Assembly (NCBI RefSeq): GCF_000718085.1
Contig: NZ_JOEC01000001.1
Location: 372,001 to 436,000 of the forward strand
Direction: 5' to 3'
Length of the DNA stretch: 64,000 nucleotides
DNA from: Mycetocola saprophilus
GTDB lineage: Bacteria > Actinomycetota > Actinomycetes > Actinomycetales > Microbacteriaceae
Part shown: piece after piece, positions 17,979 to 27,367 of the stretch
Layout of the letters: each line of letters begins with the position of its first letter
How positions within the stretch are numbered: position 1 is the stretch's first letter
Program-made: the position numbers and the translations under genes
The notes under the pieces: generated by a model
What the model saw: only the letters and a program-made list of their open reading frames with translations
Told to the model about the DNA's origin: nothing
Database searches by the model: none

Positions 17979-18817
17979 CCCGGGAAAACTCGCTCCTTGA
18001 GGTCAACGACGTGCGCGTCGCGTTTGGCAGCAAGGGCTTCCGGAAGTCCCCCAACGAGGTACTGCACGGCGTCTCCCTCGACGTCCGTGAGGGCGAGACG
18101 ATGGGGCTGGTGGGGGAGTCGGGCTCCGGCAAAACCACCATCGGCCGGGCGATCCTCGGGCTGGCCCCGGTCTCCGGGGGCGAGATCCTCTTCCAGGGGA
18201 AGCGGATCGACAACCTCTCGGCCCGGCACCGCCGCTCGCTCAGCCGAGACATTCAGGTGGTGTTCCAGGATCCCTACACCTCGCTGAACCCGGCCATCTC
18301 GATCGGGGACACCCTCTCCGAGCCGCTGCTCGCCCAGGGCTACACCTCGCGCGACGCCAGGCGCCGGGTGGGCCAGCTCCTGGATCGGGTGTCCCTGCCC
18401 GCGGATGCGCTGGAGCGGCTGCCGCGGGAATTCTCCGGCGGTCAGCGACAGCGGGTCGCGATCGCCCGGGCGCTGGCGATCAGCCCCAAGCTGATCGTGT
18501 GCGACGAGGCCGTGTCGGCGCTCGACCTGACGACCCAGCGCACGGTGCTGGAATTGCTGCTGGAGATCCAGGAGCAGACCGGGGTGTCCTACCTCTTTAT
18601 CTCGCACGACCTGGCGGTGGTGCGCTATATGAGCCACCGCATCTCGGTGATCTACCGCGGCGACATCGTCGAGACCGGCACCGCGCGGGGGGTCACCGAC
18701 AACCCGCAGAACCCCTACACCCGCAAGCTCCTGCTCTCGGCCCCGATCGCGCAGCCCGCCGAGCAGGCAGCGCGCCGGGCCGCCTATGAGCGCGAGTTTG
18801 CGTCCACCCCGCGATAA
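17975..18817 (+). CDS. ABC transporter ATPase, DppF type
   Basis: A 280-residue ATPase with Walker A GESGSGKTT, Q-loop FQDPYTSLNP, signature FSGGQRQR, Walker B CDEAVSALD and H-loop SHDLAV. The C-terminal NPQNPYTRKLLLSAP segment is typical of oligopeptide/oligosaccharide ATPases. ATG 17975 overlaps the fusion gene stop; the frame is open upstream, but the extra ten residues lie inside the fused gene. It should pair with the ATPase half of the fusion protein. Confidence 0.93.
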   Translation: MTRENSLLEVNDVRVAFGSKGFRKSPNEVLHGVSLDVREGETMGLVGESGSGKTTIGRAILGLAPVSGGEILFQGKRIDNLSARHRRSLSRDIQVVFQDPYTSLNPAISIGDTLSEPLLAQGYTSRDARRRVGQLLDRVSLPADALERLPREFSGGQRQRVAIARALAISPKLIVCDEAVSALDLTTQRTVLELLLEIQEQTGVSYLFISHDLAVVRYMSHRISVIYRGDIVETGTARGVTDNPQNPYTRKLLLSAPIAQPAEQAARRAAYEREFASTPR

Positions 18818-18844
18818 TCCAGACGGTAAGGAAGCCCTCCCCTG

Positions 18845-20452
18845 ATGACACACACAACCCCCTCACCCCTGGTTCCACTGCCCGCTTCGGTGCACCTGGG
18901 CGACCCGATTGCGCTGGGTGAGACCCTGCGGATCGAGGCCGCGCCCGGGCTCGATGCGGTCCTGGACACGTTTGCCACGCTGGCCCGGCGCACCCGCGGG
19001 GTGGAGGTCGAGCCCGTTGCCGTGGGGATCGACGCCCGGATCCGGGTCGAGCTGGGCCTCGACCCGGAGTCCACCGGGATCGCCCCGGCCGCGGGTTTTG
19101 ACCCGCGGCCGGTCCCCGCCGACGAGCGCTTCACCATCGACACCCACGAGGGCCTTGTTCTGCTGCGCGCGGCCTCTTCCGAGGGGGCGTTCCGTGGCCT
19201 GGTCACGATCCTGCAGGCGCTGGACACCTCGGGTTCCGAGCTCGTGCTGCCCGCGCTCACGATCGTGGACGGCCCCGCCTTTGCCTGGCGGGGACTCTCC
19301 TTCGACACGGTGCGGCACCTCTACCCGACCGCCGAGATCGAGGCGGTGATCGACCTGCTGGCCTATCACCGCATCAGCGTTCTGCACCTGCACCTGAGCG
19401 ACACCCAGGGTTGGCGGCTGGAATCCACGGCCTATCCGCGGGTCGCCTCGGTCTCGGCCACGGGGGAGCGTGAACACTGGACCCGGGAGGAGTTCCGGGC
19501 ACTGATCACCTTCGCCGCCGAGCGGTTTATTACGATCATTCCCGAGCTGGATCTGCCCGGACACACGGCCGCGGCGATCGCCGCCTATCCCGAGCTGGAT
19601 ACCCCCGGTACCTTCGATCACCCGCAGGTGAAGTTCCTCTCGCCCGAGAACCCGGAGGCCGTGACCTTCGCGACCACGGTCCTGAGCGAGCTGGCCGAGA
19701 TCAGCCCCGGTCCCTACCTCCACATCGGTGGGGATGAGGCCTTCGGGATGCCGGATGAGCAGTACGCGGACTTCGTCGGTCTGCTGCACGCCCACGTGCG
19801 CGGCCTCGGCAAGCGGGTCATTGGCTGGCAGGAGGCTGCGCGGGCCGAGGTCTTCGAGCCGAGCGACGTGCTGCAATTCTGGATCGCCGAGAAGGACGCC
19901 TTCGACGCCGACGCCATGCGTGCCAGCGTCCCCGAGGAGTACCTGCCGCTGGTCGAGCTGGCCGCAAAGACCTTCGCCCATGCCCCCGGGGATATCGGCC
20001 TGGCGACCGCGCGGGAGACCCCGATCCTGGTGTCCTCCTCCTCGCCGCTGTACCTGGATCGCCGGCACGCCGAGGGCCGGGTGGATGCCGATGGCACCCC
20101 GCTCGCCGTGGCCGCGGGTGAGCCCGGGTTCCCGCACTATGCGGCCGAACCGACCTCGGGCCTGAACGATTGGGATCCCGTCGCCCACGCCCGCACCGCG
20201 CTGAACGATGCCCGGGTGGTTGGGGTCGAGGCGGCGATCTGGGCCGAGACGATCGAGTCGATCGACGACCTGGCCTTCCTGCTTCTGCCGCGCCTCCCGC
20301 TGGTAGCCGAGCGGATGTGGCGGGCCGAGCCCCGAGAGTGGGCCGACACCGCCGCGCGACTGCGCGCGCAGACCCCGGTGTGGGACGCGCTCGGATTCGG
20401 TGGCTACTATCGCTCGGCCGAGGTCTTCGGCACCGCCGAGGCTCGGGCATGA
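18845..20452 (+). CDS. beta-N-acetylhexosaminidase, glycoside hydrolase family 20
   Basis: A 535-residue enzyme releasing terminal GlcNAc/GalNAc from oligosaccharides by substrate-assisted catalysis. A GH20b-like N-terminal domain (about residues 1-140) precedes a TIM barrel. The catalytic Asp-Glu pair is in HIGGDEA (about residue 300), and HLHLSDTQGWRLE and IPELDLPGH are diagnostic. The aromatic pocket continues in EAAIWAETI. There is no signal peptide, so it acts on imported sugars. The stop overlaps the ROK kinase start. This gene points to chitobiose-like or other amino-sugar oligosaccharides as transport substrate. Confidence 0.94.
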   Translation: MTHTTPSPLVPLPASVHLGDPIALGETLRIEAAPGLDAVLDTFATLARRTRGVEVEPVAVGIDARIRVELGLDPESTGIAPAAGFDPRPVPADERFTIDTHEGLVLLRAASSEGAFRGLVTILQALDTSGSELVLPALTIVDGPAFAWRGLSFDTVRHLYPTAEIEAVIDLLAYHRISVLHLHLSDTQGWRLESTAYPRVASVSATGEREHWTREEFRALITFAAERFITIIPELDLPGHTAAAIAAYPELDTPGTFDHPQVKFLSPENPEAVTFATTVLSELAEISPGPYLHIGGDEAFGMPDEQYADFVGLLHAHVRGLGKRVIGWQEAARAEVFEPSDVLQFWIAEKDAFDADAMRASVPEEYLPLVELAAKTFAHAPGDIGLATARETPILVSSSSPLYLDRRHAEGRVDADGTPLAVAAGEPGFPHYAAEPTSGLNDWDPVAHARTALNDARVVGVEAAIWAETIESIDDLAFLLLPRLPLVAERMWRAEPREWADTAARLRAQTPVWDALGFGGYYRSAEVFGTAEARA

Positions 20453-21477
20453 GCACCCCGGCCGCCGCGCGCCTGGCCGCGACCCCCGAGCAGATCGCGC
20501 TGGCGATCGATATCGGCGGGACGACCATCAAGGGCGCCGCGCTCACGCGATCCGGTGAGGTGTGTGCGGAGATCACGGTCCCCACCCGGGAACAGCAGCG
20601 CGGCCCGCTGGACGGCGTCCGCCTGGTCCTCACCGAGCTGCAACGAGAGCTGGGGGAGGGCGGGCGCGAGGCACACCGGGTGGGCCTCGCTTCGCCGGGG
20701 CTGATCGACACCCCCACCGGCACCGTCGGCTATTCGGCAAACCTCGGCTGGCGCGACCTCGCCCTCACCGACATCATCGCCGCGGAGTTCGGGCTGCCCG
20801 CGGTCCTGCTGCACGATGCCCGCGCGGGTGCGGTGGCCGAGCGTTCGGCGCTGGCGGCGGCCGGGGAGCCCGATGCCTCGCTGGCCTTCGTGCCGATCGG
20901 CACCGGTATCGCCGCCGCCCTCGTGGACGGCGACCGGTTTGTGACCGGCGGTGCCGGCGGCGCGGGGGAGTTTGGGCACATCGTGGTGGTGCCCGGCGGC
21001 GAGGCCTGCCCGTGCGGTCTGGCCGGATGCGTGGAAATTTACGCGTCGGCCGCCAACATCGTCCGCCGGTACCGGGAACGCGGCGGCGTGGCCTCCGGTG
21101 CCGACCAGGTGGCCGCGCGGATCCCCACCGATCCCCGGGCCGCCGAGGTGTGGAGCGACGCGGTGGACGCGCTGGCACGTGGACTCGCCGCGCTGACCGC
21201 GATCCTCGATCCCGCCCGCATCGTCATCGGCGGCGGGCTGGGCCTGGCAGGGGATACCCTGCTGATCCCGCTGCGCGCGCGCACCCGCACCCTGCTGCCG
21301 TGGCGGCCGGTCCCGCCGATCGGAGCGTCGGCCACCGGGGCACGAGCCGGTCTGGTTGGGGCGGGTGTGGCCGCCTGGGGCGAGGAGGGTCCCGATGCGG
21401 GCTTTGTCGCCGCGGCGATCCGCCACCTGGAGGAGGCTTCCGGGGCCGCCGGAAATCACGGTCAGCGCGCCAGCTAG
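20449..21477 (+). CDS. ROK family sugar kinase (probable N-acetylglucosamine or glucose kinase)
   Basis: A 342-residue protein. The phosphate-binding start IDIGGTTIKGA (about residue 20), the GAGGAGEFGHI loop and the zinc site CPCGLAGCVE are all intact. ATG 20449 overlaps the GH20 stop (ATGA). There is no helix-turn-helix, so it is a kinase, not a ROK repressor. Placed last in the operon, it should phosphorylate the monosaccharide released by GH20 or GH3. The acceptor sugar cannot be fixed from sequence. No nagA or nagB is in the window. Confidence 0.9.
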   Translation: MSTPAAARLAATPEQIALAIDIGGTTIKGAALTRSGEVCAEITVPTREQQRGPLDGVRLVLTELQRELGEGGREAHRVGLASPGLIDTPTGTVGYSANLGWRDLALTDIIAAEFGLPAVLLHDARAGAVAERSALAAAGEPDASLAFVPIGTGIAAALVDGDRFVTGGAGGAGEFGHIVVVPGGEACPCGLAGCVEIYASAANIVRRYRERGGVASGADQVAARIPTDPRAAEVWSDAVDALARGLAALTAILDPARIVIGGGLGLAGDTLLIPLRARTRTLLPWRPVPPIGASATGARAGLVGAGVAAWGEEGPDAGFVAAAIRHLEEASGAAGNHGQRAS

Positions 21478-22178
21478 CGTGTTGTGGTCTCCACCGGCAG
21501 CCCGATCGCACCCAAATAGGTGAGGATCGAGCGCTCCAGATTCACCGTCTCGGGGGCATACTCCCACTGAATCTGCAGGCCGTCGGAGAGGGCCACCATA
21601 TGCTGGGCCGCCTGATCGGCGGGAACCAGCGGCGTGGTCATGCCCAGGCGCGCATAGGTGCGGGCAATCGAGTCGCTGATCAGCTCCTGCGCGGTCTGAT
21701 AGCGCGTCACGAAGTGCTGGTGGGCGGGGTGGGCGGGATCGGTGGCCTCGCTGGAAATCTTCACGTACAGCGGGATCATGTGCGGCTGGGTGGTGATGCG
21801 GTGTAGGTGATCCAGGTACCAGCGCAGGTCGATCAGCGGATCCTCGGAGCTCTTCTGCGCCTCGTGCAGCGCGGTGAGCTGCTCGCGCAGGCTGTGCTCA
21901 TCGGTGATGTCTCGGGACACCATGATCCGCATCAGGATCTCGTCCTTATTGGCAAAGTGATGCAGCAGTCCCACGTGGGTGATCTCGGCGCGGGCGGCGA
22001 TCTCCCGCAGCGACACCGCGTTGAATCCCGACTCGGCAAACAGCTCAAGGGCCGCATCGAGAATGCGCTGCTGGGTGCGAGCCCCCTTGGAGCCCTTTTT
22101 GGGGATCCGGGCGCGCGATTGTGCCATCGTCAGAACGGCCGGGGCGGTGCCGGGTTCGGGTCGTTCCGAGGTGCTCAT
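21474..22178 (-). CDS. TetR family regulator, paralog of the one at 12860-13519
   Basis: About 234 residues, with helix-turn-helix ITHVGLLHHFANKDEIL and the C-terminal motifs SSEATDPAHPAH and SDGLQIQW shared with the regulator at the other end of the sugar cluster. The basic N-terminal extension (PKKGSKGARTQQ) precedes helix 1. ATG 22178 is taken; ATG 22127 is an alternative without a ribosome-binding site. It is convergent with the ROK kinase and overlaps it by three bases. It may sense the same sugar class. Confidence 0.85.
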   Translation of the reverse strand: MSTSERPEPGTAPAVLTMAQSRARIPKKGSKGARTQQRILDAALELFAESGFNAVSLREIAARAEITHVGLLHHFANKDEILMRIMVSRDITDEHSLREQLTALHEAQKSSEDPLIDLRWYLDHLHRITTQPHMIPLYVKISSEATDPAHPAHQHFVTRYQTAQELISDSIARTYARLGMTTPLVPADQAAQHMVALSDGLQIQWEYAPETVNLERSILTYLGAIGLPVETTTR

Positions 22179-22313
22179 GACCCCCAAGCTTACGGGCATT
22201 CGGTCGCCGCGAGCGTCTATTACAGGCGTGTGTCCGAGCGATCCGCCCACGCACAATCGGCCGATTTCTCGCGGGGAGAAATCGACCGATTGAGGTGACG
22301 GATCAGGCGGTGC

Positions 22314-23867
22314 CTACTCCGCCGCCCGGCGGCGTCGCGCGCCCAGCAGGAGGACCGCTCCCACGGCCGCGAGCAGGCCAATCGGCAGGGCCAGCGCACC
22401 GAAGTCGCCACCGGTGGTGGGCAGGGCGGAGCCTCCGCGGGCGCTGCCCGGGGTGGTACCCGGGGGCGTGCCCACCGGGGGAGCCGCGGCACCGGTCGGG
22501 GTGGCGGTGCTTCCCGGGGTCTCGGCGGGTGCGGTCGGGGTGGGCGACTCGTTACTCACCCGCGGGGCCACGGTGACCGTGAGTGTGGTGTCCAGCGGGT
22601 AGACGCCGATGGGCTGGGGGAAGGGTAACTCCTGGCCGTCGGTGGTCCCGGGGAAAGCGTCCTTGGGGATCGCGAGATAGATGGTGACCGGGACCGTGTA
22701 GACACCGGGGGTGGTCGCGGTCCCGCTCAGGCGGAAGGAGATCGGTGCCTCCGCGGGCGCATCGGCCGCGACGCGGGCGTCGAGGGCCGGTCGCGGAACC
22801 GGGAGGATTTCCTCCCCCTCTTCCGGCCAGATTACCTCGGGCTCGGCATCCTCTTCGGCGGTGGGCTTGTCTCCGATGATCGTGGTGAGGGTGAGTCCGG
22901 CGGGCAGCCCCGTTGCCCGGGCGGTGGCGTCGAGCCCGGGGAGTAGGAAGTACCCCATGTCGATCAGTTCCTCACCGATTGTGGTGGTGAGCTCGGTGTC
23001 GACGGGGGTGCCCTGAATCACCGAGGCGTTCTGGAAACTCAGCGGTGCGCCGGGGGCCAGGTGGGTCTCGCCAAAGTGCGCATCGATGTTGGCCAGCAGC
23101 GGGCGAGTGAATGCCAGCGCGGCGTTCAGCGAACTGGGCGCTCCGACCGGATAGTCAACCAGCAGGGCGGTCACCTCAAACGAGCCCGCCCCCGTGGTGG
23201 AAGCCGAAAACTCGCCGGAGTCCGAATCCGAAGTCAGGGTCGGGGCCAAGCCGTCGGTTTTGACCGAGATTCCGGTGATCGGGGCGGGCGGTCCGGAGGC
23301 GTCCACGTTGTGGGCGAGCAGGGTGGTGGCGGTGGCTTCGATCACCGACGTGTGTCGGGCGGCAAAGGCTCCGGCGAAGGTCGCGGTCAGGGTATCCGCG
23401 TTGTCGCCCGCAATCGAATACGACCAGCGGGCGTAGTTGCCCTCGATGGTCAGGGTCAGGGTCACCGTGTAGGCCTCGGCGAAGGTCTCACCCGTGTTTC
23501 CGGTGAGGGTGATGACGCTCTTCCCGCCCACGCGGGTGTTCACCGAGTGCGTGTCCGCCGCAAAGTCCCAGCCGACTCCATCCCGGCTGAGGCTCAGCGC
23601 GCCGATCTCCTGAAATGCCGAGAAGGTCCAGCCCACCAGTCCGGGATCGGCGCGGAAGCCGAAACCGTTGTGGAGGGTTCCGGTGACGATGTTGGCCGGG
23701 CCCCAGACGATGGAGGATGAGTTGATGGTTTGCACGGTGTTCACGTCCGCCTGGGCGGGCTGGGTAGCCGAGGCTCCGAGCAGGGAACCGGCCACCAGGG
23801 CGAGGCCGATGCCGGCGGCGCCGAGGCGTCGAGACGGAGAATGATGACGCAGGATTGAGGCTCTCAC
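22314..23867 (-). CDS. secreted LPXTG-anchored surface protein, intact paralog
   Basis: About 517 residues. A signal peptide (basic RRLG, hydrophobic GIGLALVAGSLLG, cleavage near AQA-DV) leads into beta-rich domains with GKSVITLTGNTGE and YARWSYSIAG. A SGTATTPGVYTVPVTIYL module and a Thr/Pro/Ala-rich wall-spanning stretch follow. The C-terminus is a complete sortase signal: LPTTG, a membrane helix and RRRR. GTG 23867 is favoured because GATTGGA-CCCC-GTG matches the start of the broken copy at 10405; TTG 23876 is an alternative. No known enzymatic domain was recognised; a surface or adhesion role is inferred. Confidence 0.8.
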   Translation of the reverse strand: MRASILRHHSPSRRLGAAGIGLALVAGSLLGASATQPAQADVNTVQTINSSSIVWGPANIVTGTLHNGFGFRADPGLVGWTFSAFQEIGALSLSRDGVGWDFAADTHSVNTRVGGKSVITLTGNTGETFAEAYTVTLTLTIEGNYARWSYSIAGDNADTLTATFAGAFAARHTSVIEATATTLLAHNVDASGPPAPITGISVKTDGLAPTLTSDSDSGEFSASTTGAGSFEVTALLVDYPVGAPSSLNAALAFTRPLLANIDAHFGETHLAPGAPLSFQNASVIQGTPVDTELTTTIGEELIDMGYFLLPGLDATARATGLPAGLTLTTIIGDKPTAEEDAEPEVIWPEEGEEILPVPRPALDARVAADAPAEAPISFRLSGTATTPGVYTVPVTIYLAIPKDAFPGTTDGQELPFPQPIGVYPLDTTLTVTVAPRVSNESPTPTAPAETPGSTATPTGAAAPPVGTPPGTTPGSARGGSALPTTGGDFGALALPIGLLAAVGAVLLLGARRRRAAE

Positions 23868-24129
23868 GGGGTCCAATCGGGTGTGCGCATGGGTTTCGCC
23901 TGGCCGAGTGCACGCGGCGATGCGGCTTTAGCTAGGAATCGTAGTGGAATGGGGGCGTTAAGGCGAGGGTTCGGGACGCCCTGATCGCGTTTGTGCCGAG
24001 GACTGGGGGTATCGAGACTCATGCGGCACCGGTCGTCACGGAGCGGGTGCCGTCCTCGTGCCTGGCGGCCACCCCGGGTAGGCTGAGTGCAGCGTCGGGC
24101 GAGGGCCCGCGCCTGGCGAGGGGATACTC

Positions 24130-24777
24130 ATGACCGCAGCTGAATCCGTCAATAACGGCCCGGAAGACGCCGATGGGCCCGGCGGCCTGCGCGATTATGG
24201 CTCCACCTCGCTGACCGAGCTGGACCTCGACATCACCGGCGTGGAGCGCCTGGTCCTGCCCGAATCCCTGACCCATCTCACCGTTCGCGGATTCTCCTCG
24301 GGGTCCGCCTATGTCTCGGTCGAGGATCTGGTGGAGGGCCTGAGCGGACTGGGCGCCGTGGGGATCCCGGTCACCGAGGTGTCGGCGGCGCATTCCGGAC
24401 GCGATCTGAGTGTTCGTGTGGTGGGCGGGATGCCCGCGCTGGACGGCCTGGAAAACGTGAGAACCCTCCGCGTCGAGGAGATTGCCCTGCTCGACCTCGA
24501 CGACGTGGTCGACTCGTTCCCCGCGCTCACCTCGCTTGAGCTCTCGGGGGATCCCGGACGCCTGGTCGAGGTGCCCTCCCTCGCCGAGCTGACGGCGCTC
24601 GAGCACCTCACGCTGCGCGGATTCCCGGATCTTGACGCGCGCACCCTCCCCGATCCCGCATTCCTGCCGGTGCTCGGGACGCTCACGCTGGCGGGCTTTC
24701 CCGATGGCACCGTCGCCGAGCTGCGTGCCCGCTACCCGCGGGTGCGGATCGTGATCGGTGCGGAGGAGACCCGATGA
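24130..24777 (+). CDS. leucine-rich-repeat-like protein of unknown function
   Basis: A 215-residue acidic protein with no signal peptide or membrane helix. It has irregular repeats of the form L-x-x-L-x-L (for example LTELDLDITGVERLVLP, LTSLELSGDP, LEHLTLRGFP, LGTLTLAGFP), consistent with a solenoid. Its stop overlaps the start of the UvrA-like gene (ATGA, 24774-24777), so the two are translationally coupled. It could be a protein-interaction partner, but nothing in the sequence names a function. Confidence 0.7.
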   Translation: MTAAESVNNGPEDADGPGGLRDYGSTSLTELDLDITGVERLVLPESLTHLTVRGFSSGSAYVSVEDLVEGLSGLGAVGIPVTEVSAAHSGRDLSVRVVGGMPALDGLENVRTLRVEEIALLDLDDVVDSFPALTSLELSGDPGRLVEVPSLAELTALEHLTLRGFPDLDARTLPDPAFLPVLGTLTLAGFPDGTVAELRARYPRVRIVIGAEETR

Positions 24778-27275
24778 GTGGGCGCGAGTCGCTGCACATC
24801 GAGGTGCGCGGCGGCCGCGTGCACAACCTCAAAAACGTGGACGTGGACGTGCCGCTGGGCGAAATGGTGGCGATCGCCGGGGTGTCGGGTTCGGGGAAGT
24901 CCTCGCTGGCAATGGGGATCCTCTACGCCGAGGGATCCCGCCGCTACGTGGAGGCCCTGTCCACCTATACCCGCCGGCGCATGTCACATGCGACCCGGGC
25001 GGCGGTGGATTCGGTCCGCCATATCCCCGCGGCCCTGGCGCTGCGCCAGCGTCCCGGCGTGCCCGGGGTGCGCTCGACCTTCGGCACCTCGACCGAGTTG
25101 CTCAACGTACTGCGGGTGATGTTCTCGCGTCTCGCCTCACACTCGTGCCCCAACGGCCACCGCCACGTGCCCACGATCGACGTGGCCGCCGACCTGCCGC
25201 TCACCTGTGCGACCTGCTCGGCCGTGTTTCGCGCCCCCGGGGCCGAATCCCTCGCGTTCAATGCCGACGGTGCCTGTCCCACCTGCTCGGGCACCGGCAT
25301 CGTGCGCGACGTGGATGATGCCTCCCTGGTTCCCGACCCCTCCAAAACCATCGCCGAGGGTGCGGTGACCCCGTGGGGGATGGCCGGCCTGTCGGTCATG
25401 CCGCAGGTGGTGGCCGAGTTTGGGGTGCGGATCGACGTGCCCTACTCCGAGCTGAGTGAGCGGGAACGCCAGATCGTGTTGGATGGTCCCGATGAGAAGC
25501 GGCACATCACCGTCGCCTCAAAAAACGGCAAGGTGTTCTCGATGGACTTCACCTTCCGCAGCGCCCGGCGGGCGGTCCGCGAGGCCCTGAATAATGCGAC
25601 CAGCGAGAAGGGGCTGGCCCGGGTGAACCGCTACATCACCGCGGGAACCTGCCGCGACTGCGAGGGTACTCGGCTCAGCGTGGCCGCCCGGGATCCACGA
25701 ATCGAGGGGATGAACCTCGCCGAGGCGACCGCGCTCTCCCTGGACCGGATCACCGAGTGGGCACCCTCCGTGGAGGCGACCCTGCCACCCGAGATGCGGG
25801 CGATGGCGCGCCTGCTCGTCGATCAGCTCACCGACATGGGGCGTCGCCTGCGTGAGCTGGGCCTCGGCTACCTGACCCTGGATCGTGCCGGATCCACCCT
25901 GTCCACGGGGGAGCGGCAGCGCGTGCAGCTGGCCCGCGCGGTCCGCAACCAGACCACCGGAGTCCTCTACGTGCTGGACGAACCCTCGATCGGGCTGCAT
26001 CCCGCGAACCTCGACGGGCTGATCGGCGTGATCCGGGACCTGCTGGCCGAGGGGAACTCGGTGGTCCTGGTGGATCACGACGTGCAGGTCCTACGCGAGG
26101 CCGACCGGATCATCGAGATCGGCCCGGGCTCGGGGGTGGATGGTGGCACCGTGGTCGCCAATGACACCCTCGCCGAAATCGTAAACAACCCCGACTCGGT
26201 GATCGGCGGCTTCATCGCCGGAACCGAACCGGTGGTGGTGCGCCCGCGCGTGGGCACCGAGGAGGTGTTTGCGCACGGCGGCATCGAAATCGAGACCGCC
26301 CCGCTGCACACCGTACACGCGCTCCGGGCGCGGTTCCCCCGGGGTCGCCTGACCGCGGTCACCGGGATGTCGGGCTCGGGCAAAACCACCCTGGTGCTGG
26401 AAAGCCTGGTTCCCGCGCTCGCCGCCGAGGGGAAGATTCCAGCACACGTGACCCGCATCGAGGCCGACGGCATCAGCCGCGCCGACGTGGTGGATGCCAC
26501 CCCGATCGGCACCAATATCCGCTCCACCGTGGCCACCTACAGCGGGGTTCTCGACGTGCTGCGGCGCGAGTTTGGCGGCCTGCCCGCGGCGACCTCGCGT
26601 GGGCTCGGGGCCGCCGACTTCTCCTATAACACCGGCTCGCTGCGCTGCCCGCGCTGCGAGGGGACCGGACAGATCGTACTGGACGTGCAGTTCCTCCCCG
26701 ACGTGGATATCGACTGCCCCGACTGCGCGGGTACCCGCTTCGCGCCGCTGGCCCAGGAGATTCGCCGCACCGGTCCCGACGGCACCGAGTATTCCCTACC
26801 GGATCTGCTGGCCCTCACCGTCACCCAGGCCGTGGACGCGCTCGCCGACCTGCCCCGGGTGCGCAAGAAGCTCGCCACCCTGGTTGACCTGGGGCTCGGC
26901 TACCTGACCCTAGGGGAGGACACCCCGGCCCTTTCCGGCGGCGAGGCGCAGCGCCTCAAGCTCGCCTCCGAGCTGGGCCGGGATCAGCACAGCGCGGTAT
27001 TTGTGCTGGATGAGCCGAGCGTGGGCCTGCATCCGCGCGATATTCGGGTGCTGCTGCGGGTGCTGGACGGGCTGCTGGAGCGCGGGGCCACGGTCATCGT
27101 GATCGAGCATGATCTCGACATGATCGCCAACGCCGACTATGTGATCGACCTGGGTCCCGGTGGCGGAAGCGATGGGGGACGCATCGTCGCGACCGGAACG
27201 CCGGAGGAGGTTGCAGCCCGACCCGAGAGCGTCACCGGCACGCACCTGCGGGACTATCTCGCGCACACCGTCTAA
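24774..27275 (+). CDS. UvrA-like ABC ATPase lacking the UvrB-binding domain (UvrA2 class)
   Basis: An 833-residue twin-ABC protein, shorter than the roughly 940-970 residues of canonical UvrA. Walker A motifs are GVSGSGKSS (about residue 38) and GMSGSGKTT (about 533). Signatures are LSTGERQR and LSGGEAQR, and Walker B regions LDEPSIGLHP and LDEPSVGLHP. Zinc-finger CxxC pairs are kept (CPTCSGTG, CRDCEGTR, CPRCEGTG, CPDCAGTR). The region after RLASHSCPNGH that should hold the UvrB-binding domain is collapsed to a few dozen residues. Such UvrA2 proteins are linked to tolerance of DNA-binding drugs rather than core excision repair. Coupled to the LRR-like gene. Confidence 0.88.
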   Translation: MSGRESLHIEVRGGRVHNLKNVDVDVPLGEMVAIAGVSGSGKSSLAMGILYAEGSRRYVEALSTYTRRRMSHATRAAVDSVRHIPAALALRQRPGVPGVRSTFGTSTELLNVLRVMFSRLASHSCPNGHRHVPTIDVAADLPLTCATCSAVFRAPGAESLAFNADGACPTCSGTGIVRDVDDASLVPDPSKTIAEGAVTPWGMAGLSVMPQVVAEFGVRIDVPYSELSERERQIVLDGPDEKRHITVASKNGKVFSMDFTFRSARRAVREALNNATSEKGLARVNRYITAGTCRDCEGTRLSVAARDPRIEGMNLAEATALSLDRITEWAPSVEATLPPEMRAMARLLVDQLTDMGRRLRELGLGYLTLDRAGSTLSTGERQRVQLARAVRNQTTGVLYVLDEPSIGLHPANLDGLIGVIRDLLAEGNSVVLVDHDVQVLREADRIIEIGPGSGVDGGTVVANDTLAEIVNNPDSVIGGFIAGTEPVVVRPRVGTEEVFAHGGIEIETAPLHTVHALRARFPRGRLTAVTGMSGSGKTTLVLESLVPALAAEGKIPAHVTRIEADGISRADVVDATPIGTNIRSTVATYSGVLDVLRREFGGLPAATSRGLGAADFSYNTGSLRCPRCEGTGQIVLDVQFLPDVDIDCPDCAGTRFAPLAQEIRRTGPDGTEYSLPDLLALTVTQAVDALADLPRVRKKLATLVDLGLGYLTLGEDTPALSGGEAQRLKLASELGRDQHSAVFVLDEPSVGLHPRDIRVLLRVLDGLLERGATVIVIEHDLDMIANADYVIDLGPGGGSDGGRIVATGTPEEVAARPESVTGTHLRDYLAHTV

Positions 27276-27296
27276 ACATTTTTCTCGATTGCCGGA

Positions 27297-27349
27297 ATAC
27301 CCTCTGGGGGTATATCGTTGGCTCAGATGTGATACCCAGGAGGGGTATC
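27297..27349 (+). promoter_or_regulatory. two CsoR-type copper operators in the copZ promoter
   Basis: ATACCC-TCTGG-GGGTAT (27297-27313) and GATACCC-AGGAG-GGGTATC (27331-27349) are near-identical GC-tract dyads of the type bound by CsoR tetramers, 35 bp centre to centre. The first sits between TTGCCG (27289-27294) and TATATC (27311-27316), which are spaced 16 bases as -35 and -10. The regulator gene is the third gene of the same locus. Confidence 0.85.
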
Positions 27350-27367
27350 CCTCGAGAGGAGAAAATC

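Noticed and set aside
22314..23867. Possible bacterial toxin or glycosidase activity for the surface protein
   Set aside because: Beyond beta-rich domains and a sorting signal no catalytic motif is visible.
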